NCBI RefSeq assembly: GCF_023898315.1
Contig: NC_064619.1
Span: 497,956,594 to 498,020,593, forward strand
Length of the DNA: 64,000 nucleotides
From: Schistocerca nitens
Taxonomy: Eukaryota; Arthropoda; Insecta; Orthoptera; Acrididae
Direction: 5' to 3'
How positions within the stretch are numbered: the stretch's first letter is position 1; each line of letters begins with the position of its first letter. The notes under the pieces are model-generated. The model was not told where the DNA came from, made no database searches, and saw only the letters and a list, made by a program, of their open reading frames with translations. This document shows, in pieces, positions 10,339-22,534 of the stretch. The translations under genes and the position numbers were made by a program.

Positions 10339-10588
10339 TGCAGTAGCCACCAGAAAGATCGCGGGAGGCGCACATTGGCACGGCGCGTCACAGACGGTAG
10401 TTGCCGCAAGTAGAGTCCCGTCCACCAGATGGCACGCGAGAATTCGGACGCGACCTCTGCCGGCATAACAACAACAACAACTCTGGCAGTATGGGCCGTG
10501 CCCAGTCAGTTAACATCGGCCATGCCTAGGACACAGTCCCGGTCTACGCTAAGTGAAGTGTGACGTAAACGTGAACAGTGTTACTACA
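10339..10588 (+). repeat. 3' LTR of the Gypsy element
   Basis: Same TG...CA boundaries as the left LTR. About 11 point differences and a shorter AAC run distinguish the two. It is directly followed by the target duplication GTTTC and then by the resumed LINE sequence. Confidence 0.92.
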
Positions 10589-12715
10589 GTTTCAAACTGA
10601 ATTTCTTTGAATCTACCAGAGACAATGAGCAATCAGCAACATGTATTGACAATGTTCTAACTAATTATGTACATGAAGATGTGTGAAAATTTTGTCTATA
10701 TCTAGGTATTTCAGATAACTGTGCATTTTTCATTGAGCTGCCACAGACAGACAGGAACATTTCATGTATGAGAACCTATATGAGCAGGAACTTTAGTAAA
10801 GAAAACGTGCTAACATTTAGTGAGAAGCTAAAACAGAAAACATAGCCTTTTGATCATTGTAACTCAAGAGACGAAAACTTTGAGAAATTCCTAAACAGTT
10901 TTCTTGGTGTCTTTAATGAAACATTTCCACCTAGACTCTGCAGCAATAAAATAACAAATAAAGTAAAGTGCTGGGGCATAAAAATTTCCAGAGTAAGGAA
11001 AAGGCAACTGCACAGAGAACTAAAATATAATAAAGATATTGATTTCATTAAATATGTTAGACTCTATAAAACCATATTTAAAAGAGTTGCCAGAGCAGCA
11101 AAACAACTGGCAAAAAACAGGCTAATTTTAAATCATAAAAATAAGAAAAAGGCTGTGTGGTCAGTCATTAAAACTGAGTTAGGTGTTAAAGCTTGTAACC
11201 AAGAAATTTCAATAATTGACACCAGAGGAAATACTATTGTAAATCCAACTCAAATACCAGAGTACTTTAATGAATTTTTTATAAATGTAGCAAAGTCAAT
11301 GTAGATGTAACAGATTATCACAACAAAGTAAATCCCTTTGGCCTAGGTGAAAACTCTGAAAACTTTACAAAATTTTTAAAAGTTTCTGTGAAGGATGTAG
11401 AAAATGCTATTCTAACATTAAGAAACAAAAAATCTGCAGGTTAGGATGGAATAACCACCAAAGTTATTAAAATGGTACACAACAGAATTGCAAAACCACT
11501 AGCTCAAATAATAAATCAATGTCTTGAAGAGAGCTGTTCCCCAGAGGTACTGAAATATGCTGAAGTCAAACCACTCTTCAAGAAGGGATCAAGAGAGATC
11601 ATGGGAAATTATTGTCCTATCTTGATTCTCCCGGCCCTATCTAAAATATATGAAAAACTTGCTGCTGTACAAATAAAAAACTTCATTGCAAAATATTCTG
11701 TTATTCTAAACAATCAATTTCGTTTTCAGCAGGGGAAAAGCATCATAGATGAAGTAAACAGGTGTCTCCTGCAGATGGAGACGAAATGTTAGGTGGAAAT
11801 TGTATACATCGACCACGGCCTCTCAGCCCGCAAGTTTCTACTGAAGACAACACCGGCCGTGAAAGCCTATATTGTAAGATTAAGAATGCCCACAAAAACC
11901 AAGTTATAGAAGTTGACTCAGTCAAATTCTTAGGTTTAAATGTAAATAAAAATTTGAGCTGGCAGGCACACACTGAATACCTGGCAAACAAACTGAGCAG
12001 CTTTTCATTTGCAATGCAAATATTATGAACTGCAACTGACAAGGACACACAAAAGGTAGCATATATAAGCTACTTCAAATCCATTATTAGGTATGGTACT
12101 GTTTATTGGGGTAACTTGACAAATATAGTGCGGATACTAAAAATACAGAAAAAATCATTTGAAATATGTGCACTGCAAATCACAAAGAACCATGTCGACC
12201 ATTATTTAGAAAACTTAAAATATTAACTCTGCCATCCTTATACATATATGAGATTATTATATTTTTGCACACCAGACATGAATTATTTGAGGGAAACCAT
12301 TTTGTCCATTCACATGATACTCGAAACAAAGAAAATTTTATGCTCCCCACCCACTGCCTCAGACTGTTTGCCCAGGGACCTCAATACATGGGAATGAAAA
12401 TTCGTAACAAATTAAAAGAGAACAAGTTGATGCAGATGAATTTAGGTTCACTTAAAAGAAAGCTATACGAGGTACTGACAATGAAGTGTTATTACTCAGT
12501 GGATGAATTCATGTGGAACAAACCAGAAATTTGATCTGGATACAATGTGTTACACATTCCAAGAAATATCTTTATACTGCTATTATTTATTATAGTGCTA
12601 TTATTTATTAATGTAAAAATCATTGTAACTGTTTTATAAATTTTTGATACGTCTCCTGTACGCAAACCAAATGGATTGCAAATATAAGTCACCAGATGAA
12701 TAAAACACAATTCAC
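10589..12715 (+). mobile_element. LINE relic, reverse-transcriptase and 3' segment
   Basis: Continuation of the LINE that begins near 5044. From 10594 to about 11300 the reading is fairly open and covers the end of the endonuclease and the linker (for example AVWSVIKTELGVKACNQ near 11152). The RT palm region follows with stops and frame changes, including KYAEVKPLFKKGSREIMGNY near 11550. The putative catalytic YADD segment appears deleted near 11770. The 3' part contains an open stretch at 12166-12534 (LFRKLKILTLPSLYIYEI) typical of the C-terminus of this LINE type. It ends in AT-rich sequence before a minus-strand LINE piece at 12725. Confidence 0.75.
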
Positions 12716-12724
12716 AATAGTATC

Positions 12725-13425
12725 TTGTTTGTTGTGGTCTTCAGTCCTGAGACTGGTTTGATGCAGCTCTCCATGCTACTCTATCCTGTGCAAGCTTCTT
12801 CATCTTCCAGTACCTACTGCTACCTACATCCTTCTGAATCTGCTTAGTGTATTGATCTCTTGGTCTCCCTCTACGATTTTTACCCTCCACGCTGCCCTCC
12901 AATGCTAAATTTGTGATCCCTTGATGCCTCAAAACATGTCCTACCAACCGATCCCTTCTTCTAGTCAAGTTGTGCCACAAACTCCTCTTCTCCCCAATCC
13001 TACTCAATACCTCCTCATTAGTTACGTGATCTACCCACCTTATCTTCAGCATTCTTCTGTAGCACCACATTTCAAAAGCTTCTATTCTCTTCTTGTCCAA
13101 ACTGGTTATCGTCCATGTTTCACATCCATACATGGCTACACTCCATACAAATACTTTCAGAAACGACTTCCTGACACTTAAATCTATACTCGATGTTAAC
13201 AAATTTCTCTTCTTCAGAAACGATTTCCTTGCCATTGCCAGTCTACATTTTATATCCTCTCTACTTCGACCATCATCAGTTATTTTGCTCCCTAAATAGC
13301 AAAACTCCTTTACTACTTTAAGTGTCTCATTTACTAATCTAATCCCCTCAGCATCACCCGATTTAATTTGACTACATTCCATTATCCTCGTTTTGCTTTT
13401 GTTGATGTTCATCTTAGCAACTGAA
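12725..13425 (-). mobile_element. LINE fragment, 3' end (C-terminal RT region)
   Basis: The minus-strand frame 13412-12741 (223 residues, uninterrupted) encodes the thumb and C-terminal part of a LINE reverse transcriptase. It contains VKEFCYLGSKITDDG, a central AMYGCETWTI block, RRMLKIRWVDHVTNEEVL and a C-terminal GRPRDQY, and ends in WRAASNQSQD. The sequence after the stop (tgaagaccacaacaaac on the minus strand) is the element's 3' end. It is 5'-truncated, as is common for LINE insertions. It is a different family from the one that follows at 13.7 kb. No target duplication was confirmed. Confidence 0.82.
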
Positions 13426-13715
13426 ATTGCTTCTTAGAAATGTTTTGATGTGTACATGTGTGAAAATCTTTGGTAAGTGTCATATTAATGTAATATGTCG
13501 GAAAGTCATATTTACCTTGAGGGAGCTGATAGAAAAATTTTTTAAGTTTGATTGGGAATTACACCTCACCTTCATTGATTTTTGACAAGCTTATAGCAGC
13601 ACTAACTGCTCCATGTTATGGAAGACGTTGAGGAATTAGACATCCCATTGAAATGTATCCAAATACTGCAGGTTGCTACTCTCAATCAACTTGTCAAGAA
13701 TGGTTTGGCAACCAA

Positions 13716-13728
13716 CTATTGGCACTAT
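13716..13728 (+). repeat. target-site duplication, left copy
   Basis: CTATTGGCACTAT, identical to 17080-17092. Confidence 0.88.
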
Positions 13729-16700
13729 TCATCATCATCATCTTCATCATCATCATCACCATCATCATTTAAGACTGATTATGCCTTTCAGCATTCAGTC
13801 TGGAGCATAGTCCCCCTTATAAAATTCCTCCATGATCCCCTATTCAGTGCTAACATTGATGCCTCTTCTGATGTTAAGCCTATTACTTCAAAATCATTCT
13901 TAACCGAATCCAGGTATCTTCTCCTTGGTCTACCCCGACTCCTCCTACCCTCTACTGCTGAACCCACGAGTCTCTTGGGTAACCTTGCTTCTCCCATGCG
14001 TGTAACATGACCCCACCATCTAAGCCTGTTCGCCCTGACTGCTACATCTATAGAGTTCATTCCCAGTTTTTCTTTGATTTCCTCATTGTGGACACCCTCC
14101 TGCCACTGTTCTCATCTACTAGTACCTGCAATCATCCTAGCTACTTTCATATCCGTAACCTCAACCTTATTGATAAGGTAACCTGAATCCACCCAGATTT
14201 CGCTCCCATACAACAAAGTTGGTCGAAAGATTGAACGGTGCACAGATAACTTAGTCTTGGTGCTGACTTCCTTCTTGCTGAAGAGAGTAGATCGTAGCTG
14301 AGCGCTCACTGCATTAGCTTTGCTACACCTCGCTTCCAGTTCTTTCACTATGTTGCCATCCTGTGAGAATATGCATCCTAAGTACTTGAAACTGTCCACC
14401 TGTTCTAACTTTGTTCCTCCTATTTGGCACTCAATCCGTTTATATCTCTTTCCCACTGCCATTACTTTCGTTTTGGAGATGTTAATCTTCATACCATAGT
14501 CCTTACATTTCTGATCTAGCTCTGAAATATTACTTTGCAAACTTTCAAACGAATCTGCCATCACAACTAAGTCATCTGCATATGCGAGACTGCTTATTTT
14601 GTGTTCACATATCTTAATCTCACCCAGCCAGTTTATTGTTTTCAACATATGATCCATAAATAATATGAACAACAGTGGAGACAGGTTGCAGCCTTGTCTT
14701 ACCCCTGAAACTACTCTTAACCAGGAACTCAATTTACCGTCAACTCTAACTGCTGCCTGACTATCTATGTAAAGACCTTTAATTGCTTGCAAAAGTTTGC
14801 CTCCTATTCCATAATCTCGTAGAATAGACAATAAATTCCTTCTAGGAACCCGGTCATATGCCTTTTCGAGATCTATAAAGCATAGATACAATTCCCTGTT
14901 CCACTCGTAACACTTCTCCATTATTTGCCGTAAGCTAAAGATCTGGTTCTGACAACCTCTAAGAGGCCTAAACCCACACTGATTTTCATCCAATTTGTCC
15001 TCAACTAATACTCGCACTTTCCTTTCAACAATACCTGAGAAGATTTTACCCACAACGCTGATTAAAGAGATACCTCTGTAGTTGTTACAATCTTTTCTGT
15101 TTCCATGTTTAAAGATTGGTGTGATTACTGCTTTCGTCCAGTCTGATGGAACCTGTCCCGACTCCCACGCCATTTCAATTATCCTGTGTAGCCATTTAAG
15201 ACCTGACATTCCACTGTATTTGATGAGTTCCAACTTAATTTCATCCACCCCAGCCGCTTTATTGCACTGCAATATATTGACCATTTTCTCCACTTCCTCA
15301 AATGTGATCCTATTTCCATCATCATTCCTATCCCATTGTACATCGAAATCTGAAACATTGCTCATTGTATTATCACCTACATTGAGTAACTCTTCAAAAT
15401 ATTCCCTCCATCTGCCCAAGGCATCAACAGGATTCACCAGCAGTTTTCCCGACCTGTCCATAATACTTGTCATTTCCTTCTTACCTCCCTTTCGAAGACT
15501 GCTAACTACACTCCAGAATGGTTTTCCAGCAGCTTGACCCAAAGTCTCCAACCTGTTTCCAAAGTCTTCCCAAGATTTCTTCTTGGATGCTGCAATTATC
15601 TGTTTGGCTTTGTTTCTTTCTTCAACATACCTTTCTCTGTCTACATGAGTTCTAGTATGTAGCCATTTTTGATACGCCTTCTTTTTCCTTTTACAGGCTG
15701 CCTTGACTGTGTCATTCCACCAAGCTGTTTGCTTCATCCTACTTTTACACACTACTGTTCCAAGACATTCTTTAGCCACTTCTAGTACTGTGTCCCTGTG
15801 CCTTGTCCATTCCTTTTCCAATGACTGTAATTGACTACATTCAACTAACTGGTACCTTTCTGAGATCACTGTTATGTACTTGTGCCTGATTTCCTTACCC
15901 TGAAGTTTCTCCACTCTTATCCTCCTACATATGGACCTGACCTCCTGCACTTTCGGCCTCACGATCCCAATTTCACTGCAGATTAAATAGTGATCAGTGT
16001 CATCAAAGAATCCCCTGAATACACGTGTGTCCCTCACAGCCTTCCTGAATTCCTGATCTGTTATTATATAGTCAATGACAGATCTGGTTCCCCTGCCTTC
16101 CCAAGTATACCGGTGAATGTTCTTATGTTTAAAAAATGAGTTTGTGATTACTAAGCCCATACTGGCACAGAAATCCAAGAGTTGTTTCCCGTTCCTGTTG
16201 GCCTCCATATCCTTTCCAAATTTACCCATAACCTTTTCATACCCTTCTGTTCGATTTCCAATCCTGGCATTAAAATCACCCATGAGCAGAACACTGTCCT
16301 TGTCCTTTACTCTAACAACTATGTCACTGAGTGCACCATAAAAACTATCCATCTTATCTTGATCTGTCCCTTCACAATGCGAATATACTGACACAATCCT
16401 AATTCTCTTGTTAGACACTGTCAAATCTATCCACATCAGTCGTTCGTTTACGTATCTTACTGCAACTACGCTGGATTCCATTTCTTTCCTGATGTAAAGC
16501 CCTACACCCCATTGTGCTATTCCTGCTTTGACTCCTGACAGGTAAACCTTGTATTCTCCCACTCCCTCTTCTTTCTCACCCCTTACCCGAATCTCACTAA
16601 CAGCTAAAACGTCCAACCCCATCTTACTTGCAGCCTCTGCCAACTCTACCTTCTTCCCAGAGTAGCCCCCATTGATATTAATAGCTCCCCATCTCGTTAC

Positions 16701-17079
16701 CATTCGTTTGCGAGTCATATCTTAGGAGTCCCTGGTTTCTCAATTGGAGGTGGGGCTCCATCACCTCTAAAGATCTGAGGCATTTTGCTCTGATTGTTGC
16801 CAGCATCATATTTAAAGTACCAGGGAAGCAGGTTGCTAGCCTTACTTGCCCCGGGTCCCATTGGGTTTTACCCCTAACGGTTGAGGGACTAACCGGTGGA
16901 TTTGATAGTCTTTGCCGTGTGAGCACAAAGGTGACCATGACTCAGAATATGTCCGAGATGCCCAGCCTTATTCCAAAGTAACTGGTATCCTGACTGTCAG
17001 GACCACTTACTTGGCCACTCATATGTTGCCCGTGGTTCATGAACTAGGACATGACAACAGGAACCCACACCATGAACCA
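13729..17079 (-). mobile_element. full-length RTE-like LINE with 13-bp target duplication
   Basis: The element is bounded by an exact 13-bp duplication CTATTGGCACTAT at 13716-13728 and 17080-17092. On its own strand it has a roughly 360-base 5' region, one long ORF, and a 3' tail of GAT-type triplets (13729-13768). The 5' end (17079) keeps a complete-looking untranslated leader, so this was a full-length insertion rather than a truncated one. It lies inside the 17-kb MOCS3 intron, in the same orientation as the gene. Confidence 0.9.
13788..16718 (-). pseudogene. LINE ORF: endonuclease and reverse transcriptase, one in-frame TGA
   Basis: The ATG at 16718 follows an in-frame TAA two codons upstream, so the start is well placed. 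Residues 1-240 are an EEP endonuclease (AININGGYSG, AVSEIRVRG, LMGDFNARIGN, DDTDHYLICSEI). The RT domain has FIDLEKAYDRVPR, GVRQGCNLSPLLF and the catalytic AYADDLV near 14571-14583. The C-terminus carries RLRWWGHVTRM and GRPRRRYLD. The frame is 977 codons long with a single stop at 14112-14114, where it reads TSR-stop-EQW; the reading then continues unbroken to 13788. This is a nearly intact gene disabled by one nonsense change, plausibly CGA to TGA. Cytosolic translation and nuclear target-primed reverse transcription are the family role. Confidence 0.92.
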
Positions 17080-17092
17080 CTATTGGCACTAT
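17080..17092 (+). repeat. target-site duplication, right copy
   Basis: CTATTGGCACTAT, identical to 13716-13728; the LINE occupies the interval between them. Confidence 0.88.
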
Positions 17093-17099
17093 GAAGTAT

Positions 17100-18060
17100 T
17101 CAAAATAGGTGGTGGGGGCAGACACAATCCTGGCATTCAATGATGACTCTGTGATTCTGGCAACACCAAGAAGCAAGTGTGTGCTGATACCTCCTGATTA
17201 CTCCACAATGCAAAGAAAACTGCATTGTTGGTGAATGATGATTTCATAGTGTGTAATGCTGTCAAGCTCTCCTTCTGTTTGTTGTTGTTGATAGGCATAC
17301 CACTGAAAGAGCTCAAGAATTCAAGGGGATCCATACTGACTAATAAAAATGAAGTGACAAAAGAAGACCATCAATGAATAATAAACACAAATCGCATGTT
17401 CTTAAGTCTGAACACTCTATTCAAGTCATGTCTAATAAAATGGAAGAAAGAGATTCAGCTGTACATGACAGTAGCATGGCCAGTACTTTTATATGGTGGC
17501 CAAACCTGTGCGACATCAGCAACAACTGAAGAAACAATCAGTGCCTTTGAAAAGAAGGTACTTCAAAAGACTTACAGACCCATCTATAATACCATGGAAG
17601 GTAAGTGGGAATGAAGAGTGCAAGATGACCTATATGAGAGATTGGTTGAGAAAGTTGGGTGATGTTAGCTACAACTTCAAGAGGAAGGTAGTTCGAAAGA
17701 TCAATGAACTGTCTGCGATACAATTGTAGGTAAATGGGAATGAATAATGAAGGAAGACCTAAACCAAGTGTCTGGAAAGCCACACATTGGCCGAATATTA
17801 GGTCAGAGAAGGATACAGTGGTTTGTCCACTTCTTTTGAAGTGACGAATCCCTCCTTAACCAAGACCTCCATTCTCAATCTGCTGAAAAATGGCCTATGG
17901 GACATCTCAGGATTCAATGGAAGGATTGAGTACTAACAATCCTTAAACAAGTGGAGCCAACAGTGATGGAAGATGAAGCCAGAGACTGACAATGACGGAA
18001 GATGAAGCTAGAGACCAACAATGGTGGAATTCTATCTGCACCTCTGTTGTGACTGACTGA
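17100..18060 (+). mobile_element. decayed LINE, C-terminal RT region
   Basis: Plus-strand fragments resemble the end of a LINE reverse transcriptase. Near 17115 there is a remnant reading DTILAFNDDSVILATP. From 17396 to 17614 the frame shows SLNTLFKSCLIKWKKEIQ, then WPVLLYGGQTCA, then KKVLQKTYRPIYN. That is the usual order of this region (thumb, LYGxxxW, KxLRxIYGP). Many stops follow to about 18060. Old and inactive. Confidence 0.65.
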
Positions 18061-18473
18061 CTTCCCTTTATTTATTGTGCTTTTGTAATGTGTCCCTTTA
18101 TAATATTTTATAGTGTTTAGTTTTTCCATTTTTTCTTCTGTTTCCTTCTGTAGGCATTAAAGGCCCATTAATACAATAGGTAATGATGAAGATAATGTGG
18201 GAAAGTCAGTACTGTCTTATATCCCTGGCTTAGCCAGCTGTCAAAGCTAGTCCCAAGCCACATATTAGGACTTTTATACAACAAAATAACATATCCTATT
18301 TATGGTGCTATGCACTGGATGTACACTTAAACAGAATAACTTTTAAGAACAAAATTAAAATGACTGTGGTTTGATTTGTCAACATCACTAAGCCATGAAA
18401 AGAGAATGATTTAAACACAAAATTATTTTTTTTATATAAAATTGTTTAAATATATTCTGAGAATTTTAAGAGG

Positions 18474-18660
18474 GAAGTTGAAAACTCAGACGACAGTAGC
18501 ATATTACATATGTTGTAAAACACTCCAAATAAGAAGCAGTAGCATTTGAAAGTATGGTTAAAATTTTAAATGGAAAGTCGAAAACTCAGACAACTGTAGC
18601 ATATTGCATATGTTATAAACAAGTCCAAATAAACAGCAGTAGCATTTGAATTGTATGGTA
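18474..18660. repeat. diverged two-copy tandem repeat, unit about 98 bp
   Basis: Two copies share tgaaaactcagacgacagta... and ...ccaaataagaagcagtagca... with about 15 percent difference. They start near 18474 and 18572. No coding content is seen. Confidence 0.65.
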
Positions 18661-18794
18661 ATAACTGTGTAAAACAGATATAAGATGTAGCAGTTGTATG
18701 CAACACATACTTTCCGGTGTAATTACTATAACAGTATTGTTTATGATGTTTGCACAAACCACTGATTCAATGACTCCATGGGGGAAAATATAAA

Positions 18795-18845
18795 TAAATA
18801 AATAAGGTGGCTTGTAAAGTATGGGTGTAGATGTAGTGAGAAATA
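18795..18845 (+). repeat. fragment of a LINE 3' end with GTAGAT tail
   Basis: ggtggcttgtaaagtatggg followed by tgtagatgtag resembles the 3' end seen intact at 52910-52947 (ggcttgcggagtatgaatgt, then agatgtagatgtag). Only the extreme end remains. Confidence 0.5.
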
Positions 18846-18889
18846 TAAAACAATGGAACTAATGAAAAACAGATAAAACATTCAGTGCT

Positions 18890-19750
18890 GTTGCTCATAT
18901 GGTCCATCCTCGGAATGCAATACAGCAATGATTATTTGTGGCATGGATTCAACAAGACCTTGCTAGGTTTATGGAATGTCACACCAGATGTTTATGCATA
19001 GTTCACAGATTTCCCATACATTATGGGCTGGTGATCTTTGAACATGGAGATGGCACCCGCCAACCTCCCAGCTGTTTCTCTGGGTTCCTACCAGGCAAAT
19101 CTGGTAGCCAAAAGAGCAAGGTGAGTTCACTATCATGGTCCTCAAACCACTGTAGCTCGATTATGACCTCATGATATGAACATTTTTCCTACTACAAGAT
19201 GCCACATTACCAACGGGGAAGACATGAAGTACGTAGTGATGTAGGTGGTGTGCAATAATGTTCAAATAGTTCACAGTAGCTGTGGTGCCTTTAATTATTA
19301 CCACAGCTCCCATGTAAGCCGAGGCAAACGTCTGTCATAGCATAATACTGTCCCCGCCAGTCTGCAACTGTAGTATGATACCTGTTTCAAGCAGCTGTTC
19401 CCCTGGATGATGGCGTATCTGGACACAACCACTGGTCTGGTGTAACAAGAAATGTGATTCATCTGAACAACTGACACATTTCCATTGATCCACAGTCCAA
19501 AACACATTTCTGGAGAGCCACAGTGCACTCTTAATGATTCTGTGCCCACTAGAACTGTAACTGACAATGTTATTGGACCAACATGGGAAAACATAGGAGT
19601 CATCTGCCGTGGAGCCCATGTTCAACAATGTGCACTGAACAATGTGCTCCAAAACAACTGTGGCTATACCAGCATTGTGTCATCAGATATGCCACAGATC
19701 CCTGTTTGTATTACTTCACAGATCAGGAAAGTCTCTGACCTCCACTTTCT
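18890..19750 (-). mobile_element. Tc1-like transposase relic, second family
   Basis: Minus-strand frames at 19652-19335 and 19603-19298 contain WTVDQWKCVSCSDESHFLLH (the first catalytic Asp region), PGEQLLETGI and GDSIMLWQTF. Further on, in other frames, there is YLNIIAHHLH. This is the Tc1-like order TDQW-SDESRF-GGSIMLWG-YLNII. Stops and shifts are numerous. It differs from the family at 1-882. Confidence 0.7.
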
Positions 19751-20464
19751 GTGATGAGGTATAGACGTCCAATATCTTGTTGCCTAATCGGGATTTTTCC
19801 ATAGATACATATGACACAGCACACAAACACCTGACTAACTTCACTGTTTTCTAGATTCTTATTCCAACGTACAGGGCAACAACAAGAGGAGAAGAAGAAG
19901 AGGGAAAGTGTACTTATGTCAGCAGACGATAGGATTGGAATATACATAACAAATAATTGAAGAAATTGGGTGTAAGTGCTGCTTTGAGGTGAAGATATCG
20001 GCACAGGAGAGAAAATTATGGTAAGCTACATTAAACAAAGCAGTTGGCTGATGGGAGAAAATGCTAACTGCAGCACCTGAAATTGATTGAAGAGCACAAT
20101 TTCATTCCATTAACTGTTTTCATACTATCTGACTGACAGCTGCTATTTCATTTCAAAACTTATTTTCCCAACACAGTCATATTGTGTGGTAAGAGGGATA
20201 GCATATTAGCAGTCAGCCGAGAGGACTATCATTTAAACAGCTTTTCTGGCAGTAAAGACACAAATATTATGAGCTTCTTTGCAAAAACTATTGATTTCAT
20301 GAAGCTGATGAGCAATGGTTAAGTTTGAAGATACTTTACTGATGAGCTTTATACAAATTTAATAGGCTTATTAAAGATAGTCAAACATTTATAGAAAAAA
20401 CTCAATATATTTATGACTTAAGTAGATTTCTTCAAAATGTTTTTCCTGTTGTTTCAATACTGAC
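19751..20464. other. no gene recognised; intron sequence
   Basis: AT-rich sequence inside the last MOCS3 intron as read on the minus strand, next to the donor of the 20465-20702 exon. No recognisable repeat or domain was seen. Confidence 0.5.
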
Positions 20465-20702
20465 CTGGGAGAGAAGAACTTTTATTTCTTTTTGCATCAA
20501 TAAGTTGCTTTATGTCACACAGAACAGTTTCATTGTTTAATGTATCAAGTGGAATATTTATTGCGTTGTCTAAGTGGCATATCTCATACTCCATTGGAGG
20601 TCTTACATCTACTAAAATATGTGGTTTCTCTTCATTAAGAAATCTTCTGTATTCCAAAGGTGTGATCCTGTCCCTAGCATCTAGTAACTGAAGCTTATGA
20701 TC
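20465..20702 (-). CDS. MOCS3: MOCS3 penultimate exon (start of rhodanese domain)
   Basis: The acceptor is TTTTTCAG, directly before GATCATAAG at 20702. The donor is CCCAG|GTCAGT at 20465/20464, close to the consensus. The exon encodes about 79 residues: DARDRITPLEYRRFL, then ILVDVRPPMEYEICHLDNAI and NIPLDTL. These are the CH2A-type Asp-Val-Arg and His-Leu/Asn-Ile-Pro strands that open the rhodanese fold. It ends in phase 1, completed by the terminal exon. The reading frame could run 20 more bases past the donor to a stop, but the splice joins the frame directly to VIVVCRRGN, so splicing is strongly preferred. Confidence 0.93.
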
Positions 20703-22141
20703 CTGAAAAAGCAAGAGAGATAAATCAGTACAATGAAGCACAAAAAAAAAAATGTGATATACGCCCTTAAATTATATATTATCAATACTGAAGATTAAAC
20801 ATTTCACTCATCACTCACAAATAGACTTAGTGATATGTGCCTCCTTGTATGATGGCGCAAGACTGTCGGAACATAGTAGTACATGAGCTGTAGGGAGCAA
20901 GTTTTTACTTATCATGTGGACCAAAAGTTCATTATTATATTTTTTGTCGTACATGTGTCAGGTCTTACACCATTGTTCTGGGTTGCATTCAAACCTCTCA
21001 GTATGAGTGACACATTGTTGATTGTGAGACATTCACCAGATAAAGATGTTAAGCTTTGTGGTCCTTTTTGAGAGAAGTAGGTCACCTTTCAGCACCCTCA
21101 CAACCTTAGTTTCATTTAATATGTAAACAAAGCAATATACGTAGAAGAACTCATAATGGAGATCTACCATACACATTTACATGTCTGCCACAGCATCCAC
21201 AGGTTGTATGATGGCAACAGCAAACTACTACCGTCAAGCCCTACATCATGATTGAATACAGTGGCCCCTTCATTATTTTAAAGCTTTTTTTTTAGCGTGA
21301 AACTGTCAGGTGCTAATTCATAAAGTGACAAATCACAAAATGTTAGTTGCCGAGGAAATTTAATTATGGTGACTGCTAATAGACCTTTAAGAGGTTACAT
21401 AGTTACTGCATGGGTAATACAGTGAGAGTTACTCTGAACACAACGGAGTATAACAATACCACCACAGTGACACCTCAACAGTCATTCTCCAGAAGTTGTT
21501 TATGCCACTGCATCATGGGAGAGACAAAGTGGAATCTGAAAGAAATGGGGAAAATTCTGAAACAGGCTGCAGCCTTGAGTTACTCCATAAGGCATATAGA
21601 ACCCAGATACTGATTCCTGGTCTGGCACCCAGTTTTGGCTTCACGTACACAACCACAGGTTATCAAGTACTGAGACAATAATGCTATATGACAACAGTTC
21701 TCAAAATGTAGCAGCACCACGAAAGTCAATACTGAAGGAAGAACAAACATTTATTTAGGCAATTGTTTCACATGTTTTCATAGTGAACTGGAATGTGAAC
21801 TAGTATTGAAAAACTGCAATTGATATGTGGCAATTCTTCTTCTTTCAGGGTCACATTTCAATGAGTACAGGTAAGAAAGTAATTCTTTTGAAACAGAAAG
21901 TAGCTCCTAGCACTCGTCAAGAACCACAGTTACAGGAAACATACTTCTTGCTTGAAGTTTTGAAGATTATTATATCCACTTAACCAACAGTACATTTAGC
22001 TCTAGTGTGAATTGGGTTGATGGGTATTTTGTAAGTTCTCACAAGTCTCCACAGTCTGCACTCTTTCATATCTTGCTACACTAGGATTTATGGTATAAGA
22101 GTGATACTTCAGAATAATTTAGTCTGCAGACTATGTTCATT
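20703..22141. other. no gene recognised; intron sequence
   Basis: Part of the 16.4-kb MOCS3 intron. Short open frames (for example 21410-21613 plus) have no recognisable domain and no splice support. No clear repeat boundaries were seen. Confidence 0.5.
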
Positions 22142-22216
22142 TCCAGAATGAGAGTTTCATTTTACATGAGGTTACAGTGATATTAACATTCTTATCAGAT
22201 TAAAACTGTTTTCCAG
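22142..22216 (-). repeat. degenerate SINE tail fragment
   Basis: ccagaatgagagtttcattt and cagattaaaactgttttcca look like the reverse complement of the tail of the SINE at 4784-4975 (which has cagttttaatctgccaggaa). No tRNA head remains. Confidence 0.45.
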
Positions 22217-22534
22217 GCATGTAATCAGTTTTAACCAGTCATGACGGTTCTTTGCAACATACATAGTGAATGTATCATTCTGGATCCAACCTCTAAGCTG
22301 TGCTTAAATTATTCCCCACAGGTCATTTCTCTCAGGAATGCTAGGCCAATAAAAGAACCTACATACATCATGCAAAAATAGGACAGAATTACTGGCAGGC
22401 TGAAACTTCGAACCAGTCTATGAAGTAAGCACAGATGGCTCCATTGCAGAACTGGATTTATGGACAGGCCAGATAGGCCATGGCTGAGGCCACTGAGAAG
22501 GTAGGGGATACCGAGAGACCTCGATCAGCACTGA

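Larger units (their letters stand above)
5653..10588 (+). mobile_element. Ty3/Gypsy LTR retrotransposon, complete ends, inactivated
   Basis: A 4.94-kb element with 262- and 250-bp LTRs that start TG and end CA. It has a candidate primer-binding site 5 bases inside the left LTR, a purine tract directly before the right LTR, and a 5-bp target duplication GTTTC at 5648-5652 and 10589-10593. The order gag, zinc knuckle, protease, RT, RNase H, integrase identifies Ty3/Gypsy. Its coding region is GC-richer than the surrounding DNA. Two in-frame stops and two single-base frameshifts break it. The LTRs differ at about 11 substitutions plus a 12-bp change in an AAC repeat, so the insertion is fairly young. 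It interrupts a LINE. Confidence 0.92.

Noticed and set aside
15082-15537. 151-residue plus-strand frame
   Set aside because: Complement of the LINE endonuclease/RT frame; codon pattern and motifs belong to the minus strand.
20454-20741. Open frame 20741-20454 as a stand-alone small rhodanese gene
   Set aside because: Its start lies in intron sequence before a strong acceptor, and a consensus donor before its stop joins it in phase to the exon at 2989-3140; it is a MOCS3 exon.
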